From an uncultured Succiniclasticum sp. (GTDB lineage: Bacteria; Bacillota; Negativicutes; Acidaminococcales; Acidaminococcaceae), in assembly GCA_900544275.1 (NCBI GenBank), contig UQUU01000007.1:37039-101038 (forward strand): a DNA stretch of 64,000 bases. The letters run 5' to 3'. A program made the translations under genes and the position numbers. The notes under the pieces are model-generated. The model saw only the letters and a program-made list of their open reading frames with translations. It was not told the DNA's origin and ran no database searches. Shown one piece after another: positions 53,341 to 61,545 of this stretch (within the stretch, counting starts at the first letter, position 1; every line of letters starts with the position of its first letter).

Positions 53341-53737
53341 AACGCAAAAATCTGTAGCAGCTCTCTTTAACCGCTTCTTCTGTCATATCTGCACCCAGCC
53401 AGCCGGCTACTTCACACCACGCGTACCCGTGCAGGAACCGTAGTCGGAAAATCATTCTTGTTTTATCTTCTTCAATCGAATTTATGAACTCTGCTACGGG
53501 GCCGGCGCTTTCTCGAACAGCTTCTTTTAGATATGCTACGCGCACGCTCATATCTGCAAGTTCTACTGCAAGCATGCCAGTTTTGTCACTTACCCCTGTC
53601 CCATGTGGCATACCATCAATCTTTTGACTCCCAAGCGATTTCGCCTGCAGGGATTGATATAGCTCTTGTGCGTTTTGAAGCTTTTGTACTAACTCTAAGT
53701 GCTTGTTTAGATCTTCTAAGTTCATGTTCCCGGCCAC
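53333..53737 (-). CDS. Phage regulator-like protein (ArpU/RinA/DUF1492 type)
   Basis: 134 residues. Heptad helix at residues 6-33 (LNKHLELVQKLQNAQELYQS), then INSIEEDKTRMIFRLRFLHGYAWCEVAGWLGADMTEEAVKESCYRF (split), a sigma region 4-like HTH as in late-gene activators placed before terminase. It may switch on late transcription. A GTG start after AAGGA is used. The decamer array follows at its stop codon. Confidence 0.72.
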   Translation of the reverse strand: MAGNMNLEDLNKHLELVQKLQNAQELYQSLQAKSLGSQKIDGMPHGTGVSDKTGMLAVELADMSVRVAYLKEAVRESAGPVAEFINSIEEDKTRMIFRLRFLHGYAWCEVAGWLGADMTEEAVKESCYRFLRCV

Positions 53738-53754
53738 CGTCCTTACAGTGTTTG

Positions 53755-54045
53755 TTAGTCAAGATAGTTCCGTCCGACGATCTTCATGAATTCTTCTCTG
53801 GAATGGTCCTGCTCAAACCTTTCCTGACACAGCTTCTTTAGTTCCGTGTCTTTCACGTGCCTTTTATCCAGGTGTACGCTTGTGCTGCTCATGTTATGAC
53901 AGTTTGCGCAGAGCGGGACAATAAAGCCATGCCGGTCTGATATTTTGCGAAGTGCGGTGCCGTGGTAGATATGATGTACTGCTTCCCGTTCCCGTCCGCA
54001 GAGATAACAATGTTCCATGTCCTCTGTTAGTATAGACTTCTTCAA
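53755..54045 (-). CDS. HNH-like nuclease, phage
   Basis: 96 residues with a treble-clef HNH core: CYLCGREREAVHHIYHG (Cys pair and His-His) and FIVPLCANCHN (second Cys pair and His). Starts at a TTG five bases after GGAGG. HNH proteins next to terminase can aid DNA cutting during packaging. It could also be a DUF968-like recombination protein. Confidence 0.75.
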   Translation of the reverse strand: MKKSILTEDMEHCYLCGREREAVHHIYHGTALRKISDRHGFIVPLCANCHNMSSTSVHLDKRHVKDTELKKLCQERFEQDHSREEFMKIVGRNYLD

Positions 54046-54056
54046 GTTTACCTCCG

Positions 54057-54449
54057 TTATCCTTGCTTCTCACTAATTAGCGGAAGGGGTTCCTGGCTCC
54101 ATTTGAACACCAATACGCCCTTATCTTTTAGAACGCGCCAGCATTCAGAAAATCCTATCCGCAAATCTTCCCGCCATGTTTCTTTATTAAGCACTCCATA
54201 TTTGGCCCGCAGCCACGATTTTTCTCCAGCATTAATCAAGTGCGGCGGGTCAAATACAACGAGAGAAAAGGATTCGTCCGGGAAGGGGTTTTTCCGAAAA
54301 TCAGCCTTGATGTCCGGCGCAATTTCTAATTTTCTCCCGTCACACAAGGTCAGTTCTTCTTCCCGGTTATCCATGAAGAATGCAGCGTAATGATTGCGTT
54401 CATACCAGAACATTCTGGCACCACAGCAAACATCAAGTATTTCTTTCAT
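54057..54449 (-). CDS. SAM-dependent methyltransferase, C-terminally short
   Basis: 130 residues. EILDVCCGARMFWYERNHYA (SAM pocket), DIKADFRKNPFPDESFSLVVFDPPHLINAGE (DPPH catalytic-type motif), and SECWRVLKDKGVLVFKW. The phage family usually continues about 50 residues past the VFKW strand; this one stops 14 residues later at EKQG. Likely a truncation or a short variant. It would methylate a nucleic acid or small molecule; DPPH resembles amino-methyltransferases. Confidence 0.75.
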   Translation of the reverse strand: MKEILDVCCGARMFWYERNHYAAFFMDNREEELTLCDGRKLEIAPDIKADFRKNPFPDESFSLVVFDPPHLINAGEKSWLRAKYGVLNKETWREDLRIGFSECWRVLKDKGVLVFKWSQEPLPLISEKQG

Positions 54450-54458
54450 CCGTCCCCC

Positions 54459-54734
54459 TTACAAATCGTCGTCAATCTCAGAAAGTCCCTTACGTATAAT
54501 CCTTTCTTGCGCTTCCCGAAGTATTCGTTCCGTTTCCGGATTCCGCCATGGGTTTTCTTCGATAAGCTGAAGCTCCATAGTAGTGATATAGTGAGGATTG
54601 ATTAGTATCGTTTTACCGTTATCCAAGCGAAGCGTTGCGAACATACCCAAGTCGTGTTCTTCAATGTCCAGATCGGCATTGTCGTACTCTTCGCCGTTGC
54701 CCAGAAACAGTTTCTTGACTTTCGCTTGCACCAT
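54459..54734 (-). CDS. Hypothetical phage protein
   Basis: 91 residues, acidic, with YDNADLDIEEHDLGMFATLRLDNG and a C-terminal helix (ETERILREAQERIIRKGLSE). Strong AGGAGG before the ATG, and the upstream membrane peptide ends eight bases before. No family recognised. Confidence 0.65.
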   Translation of the reverse strand: MVQAKVKKLFLGNGEEYDNADLDIEEHDLGMFATLRLDNGKTILINPHYITTMELQLIEENPWRNPETERILREAQERIIRKGLSEIDDDL

Positions 54735-54742
54735 GTTTCCTC

Positions 54743-54841
54743 CTATTCGTCAAAATCAAATATCGCCAGGCCTATTAATGCTGCAAATATCGCACCAGCT
54801 GCAAACCCCAATATGTACGTCATAATAATTAGTTCCGTCAT
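54743..54841 (-). CDS. 32-residue phage membrane peptide
   Basis: MTELIIMTYILGFAAGAIFA then ALIGLAIFDFDE: a single membrane segment with GxxxG-like small residues and an acidic tail. GGAAG lies seven bases upstream of the ATG, which overlaps the stop of the gene before it. Its spacing in a tight operon supports translation. Confidence 0.6.
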   Translation of the reverse strand: MTELIIMTYILGFAAGAIFAALIGLAIFDFDE

Positions 54842-55041
54842 ATTTTACACTTCCTTTTGCCGTATAAAGCCTCCTCCCAGCACTGCTCGCAAGTGTGAAA
54901 CGCACAGCTTTTCGTATCATCAAAAGAGGGAAGCCCGTAATAATCCGGGCATCCCTGCGACAATATGATGTTATACGCTTCTTCGTTCTCGGTTTTGAGC
55001 CTGAGCAGCTGCTCTCTTTTTCGCCTGAACGTCCTTTTCAC
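54838..55041 (-). CDS. Small cysteine-containing phage protein
   Basis: 67 residues from a GTG at 55041-55039 that overlaps the stop of the upstream gene (GTGA). Basic N-terminus (KRTFRRKREQLLRLK), then four cysteines in a C-x9-13-C, CxxC-type arrangement (GCPDYY... CAFHTCEQCWE), which may bind zinc. Role unknown. Confidence 0.6.
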   Translation of the reverse strand: MKRTFRRKREQLLRLKTENEEAYNIILSQGCPDYYGLPSFDDTKSCAFHTCEQCWEEALYGKRKCKI

Positions 55042-55223
55042 TCTAAAACCCCCAGCATTTCTGCCACGTAATTTGTCGAGCACGCTCTGATTCTACTCCT
55101 TGCCCCGTAACAGGATTCGACTTCCTTCGAACAGATTTGCTGGCGAAAGATTTTGAACGTTGGGAAGTTAAATATTTCCATCCCGAATGTCGTTTCGTCA
55201 TCGTTAAATCCTACAAATTCCAT
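55038..55223 (-). CDS. Hypothetical phage protein
   Basis: 61 residues; begins MEFVGFNDDETTFGMEIFNF. Overlaps the gene after it by four bases. No recognised domain. The position in the early operon and overlap with neighbours support it being a gene. Confidence 0.5.
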   Translation of the reverse strand: MEFVGFNDDETTFGMEIFNFPTFKIFRQQICSKEVESCYGARSRIRACSTNYVAEMLGVLE

Positions 55224-55244
55224 ATCGCTATTCCTTCCGTTGTT

Positions 55245-55538
55245 TCAAAACAGTGTCGGGGAATCTATTTGCGTTTCTTTCTGCTTTCTGCCTGTTACAA
55301 TACGCCCTCGGCAGGTTGCCCAATGTGGGATGTAACCGATTCCCGCCGCAGCACTGGGGTCGCCCTGAAGCTCGCAGGCGAGGACTTCTCCGTTCGGCGT
55401 TACAATGCGGCTCTTATTATGCAGGCCTTTCCAGTAAGCGACTTCATGCGGATTAACCGGTAGCATCTTTCCGTTTACTGTTTTGACGAACCGTATTCTT
55501 GCCCCGCATAACCTGCATTTTATCTCATAGCCCATCAT
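55245..55538 (-). CDS. Zinc-binding phage protein
   Basis: 97 residues with an N-terminal CRLCGARIRFVKTVNGKMLPVNP, a common phage zinc-ribbon pattern, and further cysteine in WATCRGR. The context (next to the resolvase) suggests nucleic acid work. The start follows GAGGA. Confidence 0.65.
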   Translation of the reverse strand: MMGYEIKCRLCGARIRFVKTVNGKMLPVNPHEVAYWKGLHNKSRIVTPNGEVLACELQGDPSAAAGIGYIPHWATCRGRIVTGRKQKETQIDSPTLF

Positions 55539-55540
55539 GG

Positions 55541-55972
55541 CTATTCCTCGAAGCTTTCAACCGGTTCGCCGTCTGCAACATCTTCCGGAATAGCCGGCAT
55601 GGCCCCTTTTCGGAGGCCGCCTTTTTCGATTACGTTCCGGAAGAAAAACTGCTGCCAAAAGCTGATCAGTTTCATGAAGATGTTTTCAATCTTTCCACGC
55701 AGGGCTTTGTCGATAGTGAACGCACCGCCCTCGACTTTCATGCTTAGCGCCCCGTCCTTGAACACCCATACGCAGCGTGCATTTGGATCACAGTCCGGCT
55801 CGTCCTGCTGCCCCTCAATCAGCGGCACTTGCTCATACTGTGCCTGTGCCATGCTGACAGTCAGAGAAATCGGATATTCGTTCTTTTCAAGCTTAAAAAC
55901 TAAATCGTGCTCATCACACAATCCCTGTAATTTCTTCTTCTGTGCCTCGTACATTACGACTTCTGCTTCCAT
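55541..55972 (-). CDS. Hypothetical phage protein
   Basis: 143 residues, no clear family. N-terminal helix (EAQKKKLQGLCDEHDLVFKL), then beta-rich (RCVWVFKDGALSMKVEGGAFTIDKAL) and an acidic end. AAGGAG before the ATG. It lies directly between the resolvase-like and zinc-binding genes. Confidence 0.65.
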   Translation of the reverse strand: MEAEVVMYEAQKKKLQGLCDEHDLVFKLEKNEYPISLTVSMAQAQYEQVPLIEGQQDEPDCDPNARCVWVFKDGALSMKVEGGAFTIDKALRGKIENIFMKLISFWQQFFFRNVIEKGGLRKGAMPAIPEDVADGEPVESFEE

Positions 55973-55977
55973 GTTTT

Positions 55978-56481
55978 TTATCTCCTTTCGGCATCTTCTA
56001 ATTTTGTTTCGATATAGGTCAATCCAACAGCATATGCGGCCCAGATGTCCGCTTTGAATCCCTGAAAGAAGTCGGGGTCTTTTTTCGTTCCCCGGCCTGT
56101 CCGGAAATCATGTGTGCAGAACCGGTCAATCAGGGCTCTCCGAATCTCCGCATCTCCGGCCCTGCTATTGTGGCAGATGTGCATCTTCTCTTCCATCCGG
56201 TAAATCATTGCAGGAGCCACAAACATTTTCCGTTTCAGGGTTTCGTAGAACCGTCCAATCCATGTCGCTGTGATCAGCACATCTTTCCCGATCAGGTTCC
56301 CGTAGCTCTGAAGCATTTCCACGCAGCTCCGATCTTCTTCTTCACTCGTAATTCCGTTCCGGATAAAATCGAGCAAGGTTTCGTTCTCATCAATGCAGGT
56401 GTAGATAGGCTTTAAAGTTTTACCGTCCATAACACAAAGAGCGCTTTTTGTGGTCCCCGGGTCAATCGCTATTACTTTCAT
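55978..56481 (-). CDS. RuvC-like Holliday junction resolvase, phage
   Basis: 167 residues with an RNase H fold: first acidic residue in MKVIAIDPGTTKSALCVMDG and the last pair in ADIWAAYAVGLTYI. Between these is HICHNSRAGDAEIRRAL, a helical part. It would resolve branched DNA before packaging. It overlaps the next gene upstream by four bases. Confidence 0.82.
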   Translation of the reverse strand: MKVIAIDPGTTKSALCVMDGKTLKPIYTCIDENETLLDFIRNGITSEEEDRSCVEMLQSYGNLIGKDVLITATWIGRFYETLKRKMFVAPAMIYRMEEKMHICHNSRAGDAEIRRALIDRFCTHDFRTGRGTKKDPDFFQGFKADIWAAYAVGLTYIETKLEDAERR

Positions 56482-56708
56482 CGTGCAGTTACACCCCCAA
56501 AGTTTCGTTTGTTCCCGAAAGCTTTAATGCTTTCCTGGCACTCGCACGGCAACATCTTCAGCTCGTTTTCTTCGACGACCTCTATCCAGCGTTTGTTTCC
56601 GCATTTATCGCACTTCGGCGACCCTTCTTTCAGCGGCTGCCGCTGTGCGTTGTACCGGTCGCAGCACTCGATCATTGCTTCCAGTTCTTCTTTTTCCAGC
56701 TTTCTCAT
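56478..56708 (-). CDS. Zinc-ribbon phage protein next to the loader
   Basis: 76 residues with KCDKCGNKRWIEVVEENELKMLPCECQ, two cysteine pairs forming a zinc ribbon. Overlaps both neighbours by four bases. Such proteins often sit beside helicase loaders. Confidence 0.7.
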   Translation of the reverse strand: MRKLEKEELEAMIECCDRYNAQRQPLKEGSPKCDKCGNKRWIEVVEENELKMLPCECQESIKAFGNKRNFGGVTAR

Positions 56709-57241
56709 GATTCCTCCAACATCTTCATTCCGTCCGCAACTCCGGTAAGCAGCTTATTCGCTTTTCCGCTCAGCACAAACTCGTTGACCTGCTTATCTTT
56801 TGCCCTGGCACAAACAGACTCGTAAATCTGCCGCATCTGTGCTCTGACAATCTGCATGTCTTTCTGCGGAGCGGTGCAAAGTTCTTTGTACCCGAAGGAG
56901 TTTACGGCTGCTTCGATTTCCGCCGTGGACCAGGTCGGTTTGCCGTAGATGAAAACGTCTTTGCACACTTGCTGGATTTCCGCCCAGGCCTCGTCCCAGG
57001 TTTTCATACGCTGCCCGTTAGATTCTTCGATCAAACTCTTTCCGGCTGTCACAATTTCAGAGACAGTAGGTAAAAATTTGTTTGTGAGGATGAGCTTGTT
57101 GCAGATAGCTTTGAGCAAGGGAATTGGCACACCTGCCAGAACGTGGACATACGCTGCTATCCTTATGCCGTCTCCGGATTGGCCAAAAGCGCTAAACAAG
57201 GTAGTAATGACTTCGGTTGTTGCCTCCAGCTCCTCATCCAT
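56705..57241 (-). CDS. Helicase loader-like phage protein
   Basis: 178 residues from the ATG at 57241, overlapping the stop of the initiator gene. GDGIRIAAYVHVLAGVPIPLLKAICNKLILTNKFLPTVSEI matches the small helical loaders (phage P-like and G39P-like) in pattern: a helical repeat, a proline-rich turn and PTxSEI. It would deliver DnaB to the origin. Moderate certainty. Confidence 0.65.
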   Translation of the reverse strand: MDEELEATTEVITTLFSAFGQSGDGIRIAAYVHVLAGVPIPLLKAICNKLILTNKFLPTVSEIVTAGKSLIEESNGQRMKTWDEAWAEIQQVCKDVFIYGKPTWSTAEIEAAVNSFGYKELCTAPQKDMQIVRAQMRQIYESVCARAKDKQVNEFVLSGKANKLLTGVADGMKMLEES

Positions 57242-58016
57242 CGTTATCACGCTCCCTGTCACGCCTTAATATTTCCAAGGCTTGTGCCATTCCAGCCTGA
57301 TAGTCGTTTTTCCCGTGAGGTAAGTTGGGCGGCTGTCCTGTCCATTTAGCCGGGTTGTGATTAACTCCAGGGCTATATATTTCGTCTTCCCAGCGCTCTT
57401 GATTCAACCACGTTGCAGGGTGCGGAATATACTGTCCATCGTCCTTACTCCATTGGCTCCCACACTTCTGCCGTCTCACTGCGGTCACAAGTGATTCGAG
57501 GGTTACGCCTCCCAATCGCGCTTTCTCGAATGCTTTCTTAGCGGCTCCTTTGCCAATTTTCTTCGGGTACTCCTGCCAAAACGTTTCAAATTCGGCATCG
57601 AAATGACCAAGGTTTTTATTTTGTCCTTTATCCTTTATCACTTCTCCTTTATCATTTATCCTACTTCCTTTATCCTTTATCGCTTGGGGTTTGCATTCAC
57701 TTTGCTTATCGTTTGCTTGGGGTTTGCTTTCACTTTGCTTATCGTTTGCTTGGGGTTTGCTTTCACTGTTTCTGTTCCGCCCCTGCCTGGTAGAACCACC
57801 TAATGCCCCGGCTTCTGATTTTTTCAAGGAGAAATCAATATTCGGTTTGGCTAATGTAAACATTGCCAGAGGCGTACCGGTTATATCTGATTCAACCCCA
57901 TCAAAAGCGTACCGGAAAATGGCATTATAGAAGTCGGCTTGTTCTTTTTTGTCAGTAATGGTGCAGGCCGCTTCGTAAAAAGAGCGCAGGAACGAAAATG
58001 CTTTTCGTACTGTCAT
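57234..58016 (-). CDS. Phage replication initiator with internal repeats (DUF6291-type N-terminus)
   Basis: 260 residues. The N-terminus (VRKAFSFLRSFYEAACTITDKKEQADFYNAIFRYAFDG) matches DUF6291; the C-terminal part (FETFWQEYPKKIGKGAAKKAFEKAR, PHPATWLNQERWEDE) is the usual initiator end. The middle (residues about 84-130) is built of repeated NDKQSESKPQA units and KDKG segments. The DNA under it carries tandem 33-bp and short T-rich repeats like an origin, as in lambda O. GGAGG before the ATG. Confidence 0.8.
   Translation of the reverse strand: MTVRKAFSFLRSFYEAACTITDKKEQADFYNAIFRYAFDGVESDITGTPLAMFTLAKPNIDFSLKKSEAGALGGSTRQGRNRNSESKPQANDKQSESKPQANDKQSECKPQAIKDKGSRINDKGEVIKDKGQNKNLGHFDAEFETFWQEYPKKIGKGAAKKAFEKARLGGVTLESLVTAVRRQKCGSQWSKDDGQYIPHPATWLNQERWEDEIYSPGVNHNPAKWTGQPPNLPHGKNDYQAGMAQALEILRRDRERDNDG
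57624..57766. repeat. Iteron-like repeats, probable phage replication origin
   Basis: Two exact 33-bp tandem units (57701-57733 and 57734-57766) with a partial copy at 57682-57700, next to five or six short CTTTATC repeats (57624-57681). All lie inside the replication initiator gene, the usual place of a phage origin. The T-rich side could be the unwinding element. Confidence 0.65.
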
Positions 58017-58025
58017 GCTGCCTCC

Positions 58026-58511
58026 TTAGAACGGAACTTCTTCGTCAAATGGTACCTCTGTTCCTAATTGGTTTAATTTCTGCTGTGCCGCTGCAAATTC
58101 GTTCTGTGCCGGCGGCCGCTCCGGATAACCTTGTTGAGCAAATCCCTGCTGCGCATAGTGCTGGTTTTGCGGTCCTTGCTGAGCGTTTTGATTGCCGGAA
58201 TCCGCGAAGTAAAAGCTGTTGCAAATGATCTCGTAAGATATCCGGTTATTCCCATTTTTATCTTGCCATCTTCGTGTTTCCAGCCGTCCGGTCACAACGA
58301 CCATCCGGCCTTTTGTTAGATACTGTCCGGCAAGATCAGCCGTGCCTCGCCAGGCTACAACGTCAAGAAAGTCCACAGGCCGTTGTCCGGACTGATCCTT
58401 GAAATCCCGTTCAACCGCAAGCGAGAAAGACGCTACAGAGGTTCCCGTTTGTGTAGTTCGCACCTCCGGGTCTCGGGTAAGGCGCCCCATGATCGTGATG
58501 TTATTCAGCAT
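58026..58511 (-). CDS. ssb: Single-stranded DNA-binding protein
   Basis: 161 residues. OB fold (MLNNITIMGRLTRDPEVRTT, FSLAVERDF, DFLDVVAWRGTADLAGQYLTKGRMVVVTGRLETRRWQD), glutamine-rich linker and the C-terminal tip EVPFDEEVPF that docks partner proteins. Phage version; the host copy should lie elsewhere. Its start overlaps the small gene before it. Confidence 0.95.
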   Translation of the reverse strand: MLNNITIMGRLTRDPEVRTTQTGTSVASFSLAVERDFKDQSGQRPVDFLDVVAWRGTADLAGQYLTKGRMVVVTGRLETRRWQDKNGNNRISYEIICNSFYFADSGNQNAQQGPQNQHYAQQGFAQQGYPERPPAQNEFAAAQQKLNQLGTEVPFDEEVPF

Positions 58512-58671
58512 CGTTTTTCACTTCCGTTTCGTACTGTATTTTATACATCGCATCCAGCAGTTCTATTACCTGGAACCCAAAATCGGATGATTTATATAGC
58601 GTCAAAATAAGGTCTAATCGAGCTTCTTTTTTCAGAAGTTCATCCAGTCGAGACTTTGTAAAGTATTCCAT
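58501..58671 (-). CDS. Small phage protein before ssb
   Basis: 56 residues: MEYFTKSRLDELLKKEARLD and on to YKIQYETEVKNDAE. AAAGGAG before the ATG, and its stop overlaps the ssb ATG. Helical; unknown role. Confidence 0.7.
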   Translation of the reverse strand: MEYFTKSRLDELLKKEARLDLILTLYKSSDFGFQVIELLDAMYKIQYETEVKNDAE

Positions 58672-58674
58672 GAT

Positions 58675-59211
58675 TTACTCCTTTCGTTCCCATGATTCTT
58701 TGTATTTTGCCAATTGAGCCGGGGTGTCAGTTTCTATCCCCAGCTCTTTGGCTACGTCTATGGCCCCGTCGATTAGCTTTGCCATCTCGGACGTGTCCAT
58801 CTTATGTGTTTCCTTGTAAACCAGATAGCAGTTGAACGTAACACCGTTCTCCTGCCTTGTATCGAAGCATTTTACATACGGATAGATCAGATCCACGTCT
58901 ACGCTGGTCGGAAGTTTAAACCCGATGGTCCGTCCATTCTTGTCTTTGGCCAAAACGCCATAATCGACTACAAGGTTCTTTTTTGTTTGCTCCTCACTGT
59001 CTCCCAGACACCGGGCAATCTTGTTTACCAGCACGTGAAAATAGGCATTTGCATTAAGGCTTCTCTTTGCACGATGTTTCTTAATCTCAATGTCCAGATT
59101 CTCTGCCTCATGTAGCTGGTCGTACTGCTCCCGGAAATCCCCGTCCAGTTCCAAAGTCAGGCGCTGCTTTCGGTTTATCCCGAAGGAAAGGTCCACAATC
59201 CGTCCGATCAT
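58675..59211 (-). CDS. NinB-like phage recombination protein
   Basis: 178 residues. The signature AKRSLNANAYFHVLVNKIARCLGDSEEQ and the later KETHKMDTSEMAKLIDGAIDVAKELGIET (split) fit NinB/YqaN-like proteins, which assist phage recombination on SSB-coated DNA. It lies between the nuclease and ssb genes of one module. Confidence 0.78.
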   Translation of the reverse strand: MIGRIVDLSFGINRKQRLTLELDGDFREQYDQLHEAENLDIEIKKHRAKRSLNANAYFHVLVNKIARCLGDSEEQTKKNLVVDYGVLAKDKNGRTIGFKLPTSVDVDLIYPYVKCFDTRQENGVTFNCYLVYKETHKMDTSEMAKLIDGAIDVAKELGIETDTPAQLAKYKESWERKE

Positions 59212-59882
59212 AATGCTCTCCAGAACATCCTGTATGTTTCTAAAAGCCCTATGCTCTCAATGCCATGAATAAATTCTTCGACAATATCTCCGATCGGCCG
59301 GGCCTGTTCCCTGGAATATTGCTCAATGTACAGATCCTTACCATCACTGACAAGATATTTAAATTCGTGCGCTTCAGGAACGATGTAAAAATAGGCCGGA
59401 TGCTGTGCCGATTCGAGGTATTTCCCCGCCAGTTCTGCACTGCCCATCGACTTATTAAGGTACTTCACATCATAAATCGTCCCAGCCTTGAGGGCGTCGA
59501 GTATGCCATAGACCAAAAAATTCATGCCGGCAGTCTCTAAAACACGAGAAGCTTTAACCTGGATTACTCCGCCTTTGATGATTTCCGCTACCTTAGAAGC
59601 ACCTTCGTATCCCTTTGGGTAAAGGTACTTACCAATAGGTTCCCCGGAATTGACCTCAATTTCTCCCGTCGGATCCCATTCAGCCTTGAATTTTCCGGCA
59701 GCAATTTCATACACAAGGTTTTCAAAGTTAATTCCATTGCGCATGGCTTCCGAGGGTTCCTTTTGTTCCCGCCTGAGGGTGGCGAGAAAGTCTGTCATCG
59801 CAGCTTCCTCGTACCCGTCCGCAGCATTAAAGGTATAAGCCCAAGAGGAAAGGAGCGATTGAGTCATTAAATATTGCTCCAT
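59208..59882 (-). CDS. PD-(D/E)XK-type nuclease, phage
   Basis: 224 residues. GINFENLVYEIAAGK (Glu), then GILDALKAGTIYDVKY, the D...D-x-K catalytic pattern of the Cas4/YqaJ-like exonuclease fold. It probably resects DNA ends for the annealing ATPase encoded upstream. GGAGAG before the ATG; overlaps the NinB-like gene by four bases. Confidence 0.8.
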   Translation of the reverse strand: MEQYLMTQSLLSSWAYTFNAADGYEEAAMTDFLATLRREQKEPSEAMRNGINFENLVYEIAAGKFKAEWDPTGEIEVNSGEPIGKYLYPKGYEGASKVAEIIKGGVIQVKASRVLETAGMNFLVYGILDALKAGTIYDVKYLNKSMGSAELAGKYLESAQHPAYFYIVPEAHEFKYLVSDGKDLYIEQYSREQARPIGDIVEEFIHGIESIGLLETYRMFWRAL

Positions 59883-59886
59883 CTTT

Positions 59887-60828
59887 TTACTCTCCTTTCG
59901 GAATGTACCCTTTGTCTTTCGTATACTTAAGTCCTAAGGCGTCTGTTTTCTCCCGTAGAAGCGCCGAAGCTTCCTTCTTGGATGTCAGTATGTGTTGCAT
60001 GTTTGGAAGCGCCTCAGCGGCTTTGTTCGCTGTTTCGGCGTCCGTTATAATATTGACCACCGACCGGACTTCCGCCATGACTTTTTCGTACTGCTCGTGC
60101 TGCGGTTTGAAAATCTCGTTCTCAGCACAGATTATGCTTTTTGCCTTCTTAAACAGAAGCGTCATAAAGTTGTTCGGGTCTTTTTCTCCAAGCTCCGGGA
60201 CCGGAATCTGCCCATAAATTCCGTGCGTGCCTTTGGCAAAGAATTCCTGTTCCGGTGTAAAGCAGATCACCCTCTGCCGGCCAATCATCTGAAGATACCC
60301 GCCAAAATCACAGCTGTTCCATACCGTATTCCGGGCGCTTCCTTCACACAATAGCCGCTGTGTTGGGTTTCCGTCTTTGTCTGCCTGTTCCTGGCTGTGG
60401 AACACATAAATCACATTTTTGTTAAGTACTTTTGTGATGTGTTCTGTAAATCGGGAAAACTCGGCCTTGACGAATCCAAATCCCTTTAGACTGCTGAATT
60501 CACCGTTCTTCTGCCGGGCGCCGGGTTTTGTGCGCATAGCCCAATCTTTTAAGTACGTGACGAAGCTACCGCCAGTATCGATAATAATCGTGTCAAATTC
60601 ACTCATTTCCGGAGATGCGATATCCGCCAGGACATCCTCGTACTGATCGGCAAATACTGTAGGGCAGCGGTGCTGCGCCCGCACCCGGGAAACACCTCTA
60701 TCGAAGTCAATCAGCAGCGGAGAAGGTGCCGAACATGCCAGCGTCGTTTTGCCAATGCCCGGCGAACCGTAGATAATTGCACTGAATTTTTGTTCTGTAA
60801 AATCCATTTTTTCCGGTCTGATAATCAT
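59887..60828 (-). CDS. Sak4-like RecA-fold ATPase (AAA_24)
   Basis: 313 residues. Walker A YGSPGIGKTT (near residue 20), LLIDFDRGVSRV, Walker B FDTIIIDTGGS. This single-domain RecA relative acts as a phage single-strand annealing protein together with SSB. Its neighbours (nuclease, NinB, SSB) complete a recombination set. Confidence 0.9.
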   Translation of the reverse strand: MIIRPEKMDFTEQKFSAIIYGSPGIGKTTLACSAPSPLLIDFDRGVSRVRAQHRCPTVFADQYEDVLADIASPEMSEFDTIIIDTGGSFVTYLKDWAMRTKPGARQKNGEFSSLKGFGFVKAEFSRFTEHITKVLNKNVIYVFHSQEQADKDGNPTQRLLCEGSARNTVWNSCDFGGYLQMIGRQRVICFTPEQEFFAKGTHGIYGQIPVPELGEKDPNNFMTLLFKKAKSIICAENEIFKPQHEQYEKVMAEVRSVVNIITDAETANKAAEALPNMQHILTSKKEASALLREKTDALGLKYTKDKGYIPKGE

Positions 60829-60888
60829 TTTTTGCTCCTTTCATAAATCCGTGGTATAATTCATTTAGGTTAATTTGCTATTGCCTTG

Positions 60889-61182
60889 TCAGAGTTGTCG
60901 CTCTGCCAGGGCTTTTTTCTTTTCAATTATTTGCTGCGGCACAACCCGTAGCAGTTCGTGCATTGTTTCTTCCGGCAACCCGGATAAGACCTCTGTAACA
61001 AGCTCAATTGCCATATGCGTGGCCGCAGCCCTTCTGGCTTCCACGCAAGAAGCACGATTTGTTTCCTCTCCGTTTACCTCGGCCAGCACTATCACAGATA
61101 CCGTTTTGTTTGAGTGGCGCTCTAACGTCTCTTTTAATCTGACGCAGGCATCCTCGACCATCGATTCAAATTCATTAGCCAT
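60889..61182 (-). CDS. Hypothetical early phage protein
   Basis: 97 residues: FESMVEDACVRLKETLERH, KTVSVIVLAEVNGEETNRASC, then helical. An AAGGG ribosome site precedes it. No domain recognised. It belongs to the early operon. Confidence 0.6.
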   Translation of the reverse strand: MANEFESMVEDACVRLKETLERHSNKTVSVIVLAEVNGEETNRASCVEARRAAATHMAIELVTEVLSGLPEETMHELLRVVPQQIIEKKKALAERQL

Positions 61183-61195
61183 CCCTTCTACCCCC

Positions 61196-61336
61196 TTAAC
61201 AGAATGAATACTCTTTGCGGAACTCCTTACGGTTCAGCCTCGCAGGCTTTTCCTTTTTATCCTGTCTTATCCTACGACACCACCCTTTGTATTCACTAAT
61301 CCGCTTTTTTCTGCAAAGCTTTCTGGCAAAACTCAT
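61196..61336 (-). CDS. Small basic phage protein
   Basis: 46 residues (MSFARKLCRKKRISEYKGWC and on to KEYSFC), with very many Lys and Arg. GAGGG is upstream. Its charge suits nucleic acid binding. Position between two early genes and spacing support it. Confidence 0.55.
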   Translation of the reverse strand: MSFARKLCRKKRISEYKGWCRRIRQDKKEKPARLNRKEFRKEYSFC

Positions 61337-61342
61337 AATCTT

Positions 61343-61531
61343 CTACCCTCCTATCCAGTTCCCTGTTATCGTGAACACCAGCAGCTGTACTACGCAGTAC
61401 CCGCCGGCCGCCGTGGCAGCACCCAGATAAAAATCTTCATGGGCGATATGCGCCCACAAGTCCTTGAGTATCGCCCGGTACACGATGTAACAGCCCGCGA
61501 TCCAGGCATACATATTAATAGCTCTTTTCAT
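61343..61531 (-). CDS. Small phage membrane protein
   Basis: 62 residues with two hydrophobic segments (MYAWIAGCYIVYRAIL and GAATAAGGYCVVQLLVFTITG). Early operon. Role unknown. Confidence 0.6.
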   Translation of the reverse strand: MKRAINMYAWIAGCYIVYRAILKDLWAHIAHEDFYLGAATAAGGYCVVQLLVFTITGNWIGG

Positions 61532-61545
61532 GGTTTCACCTTCTT

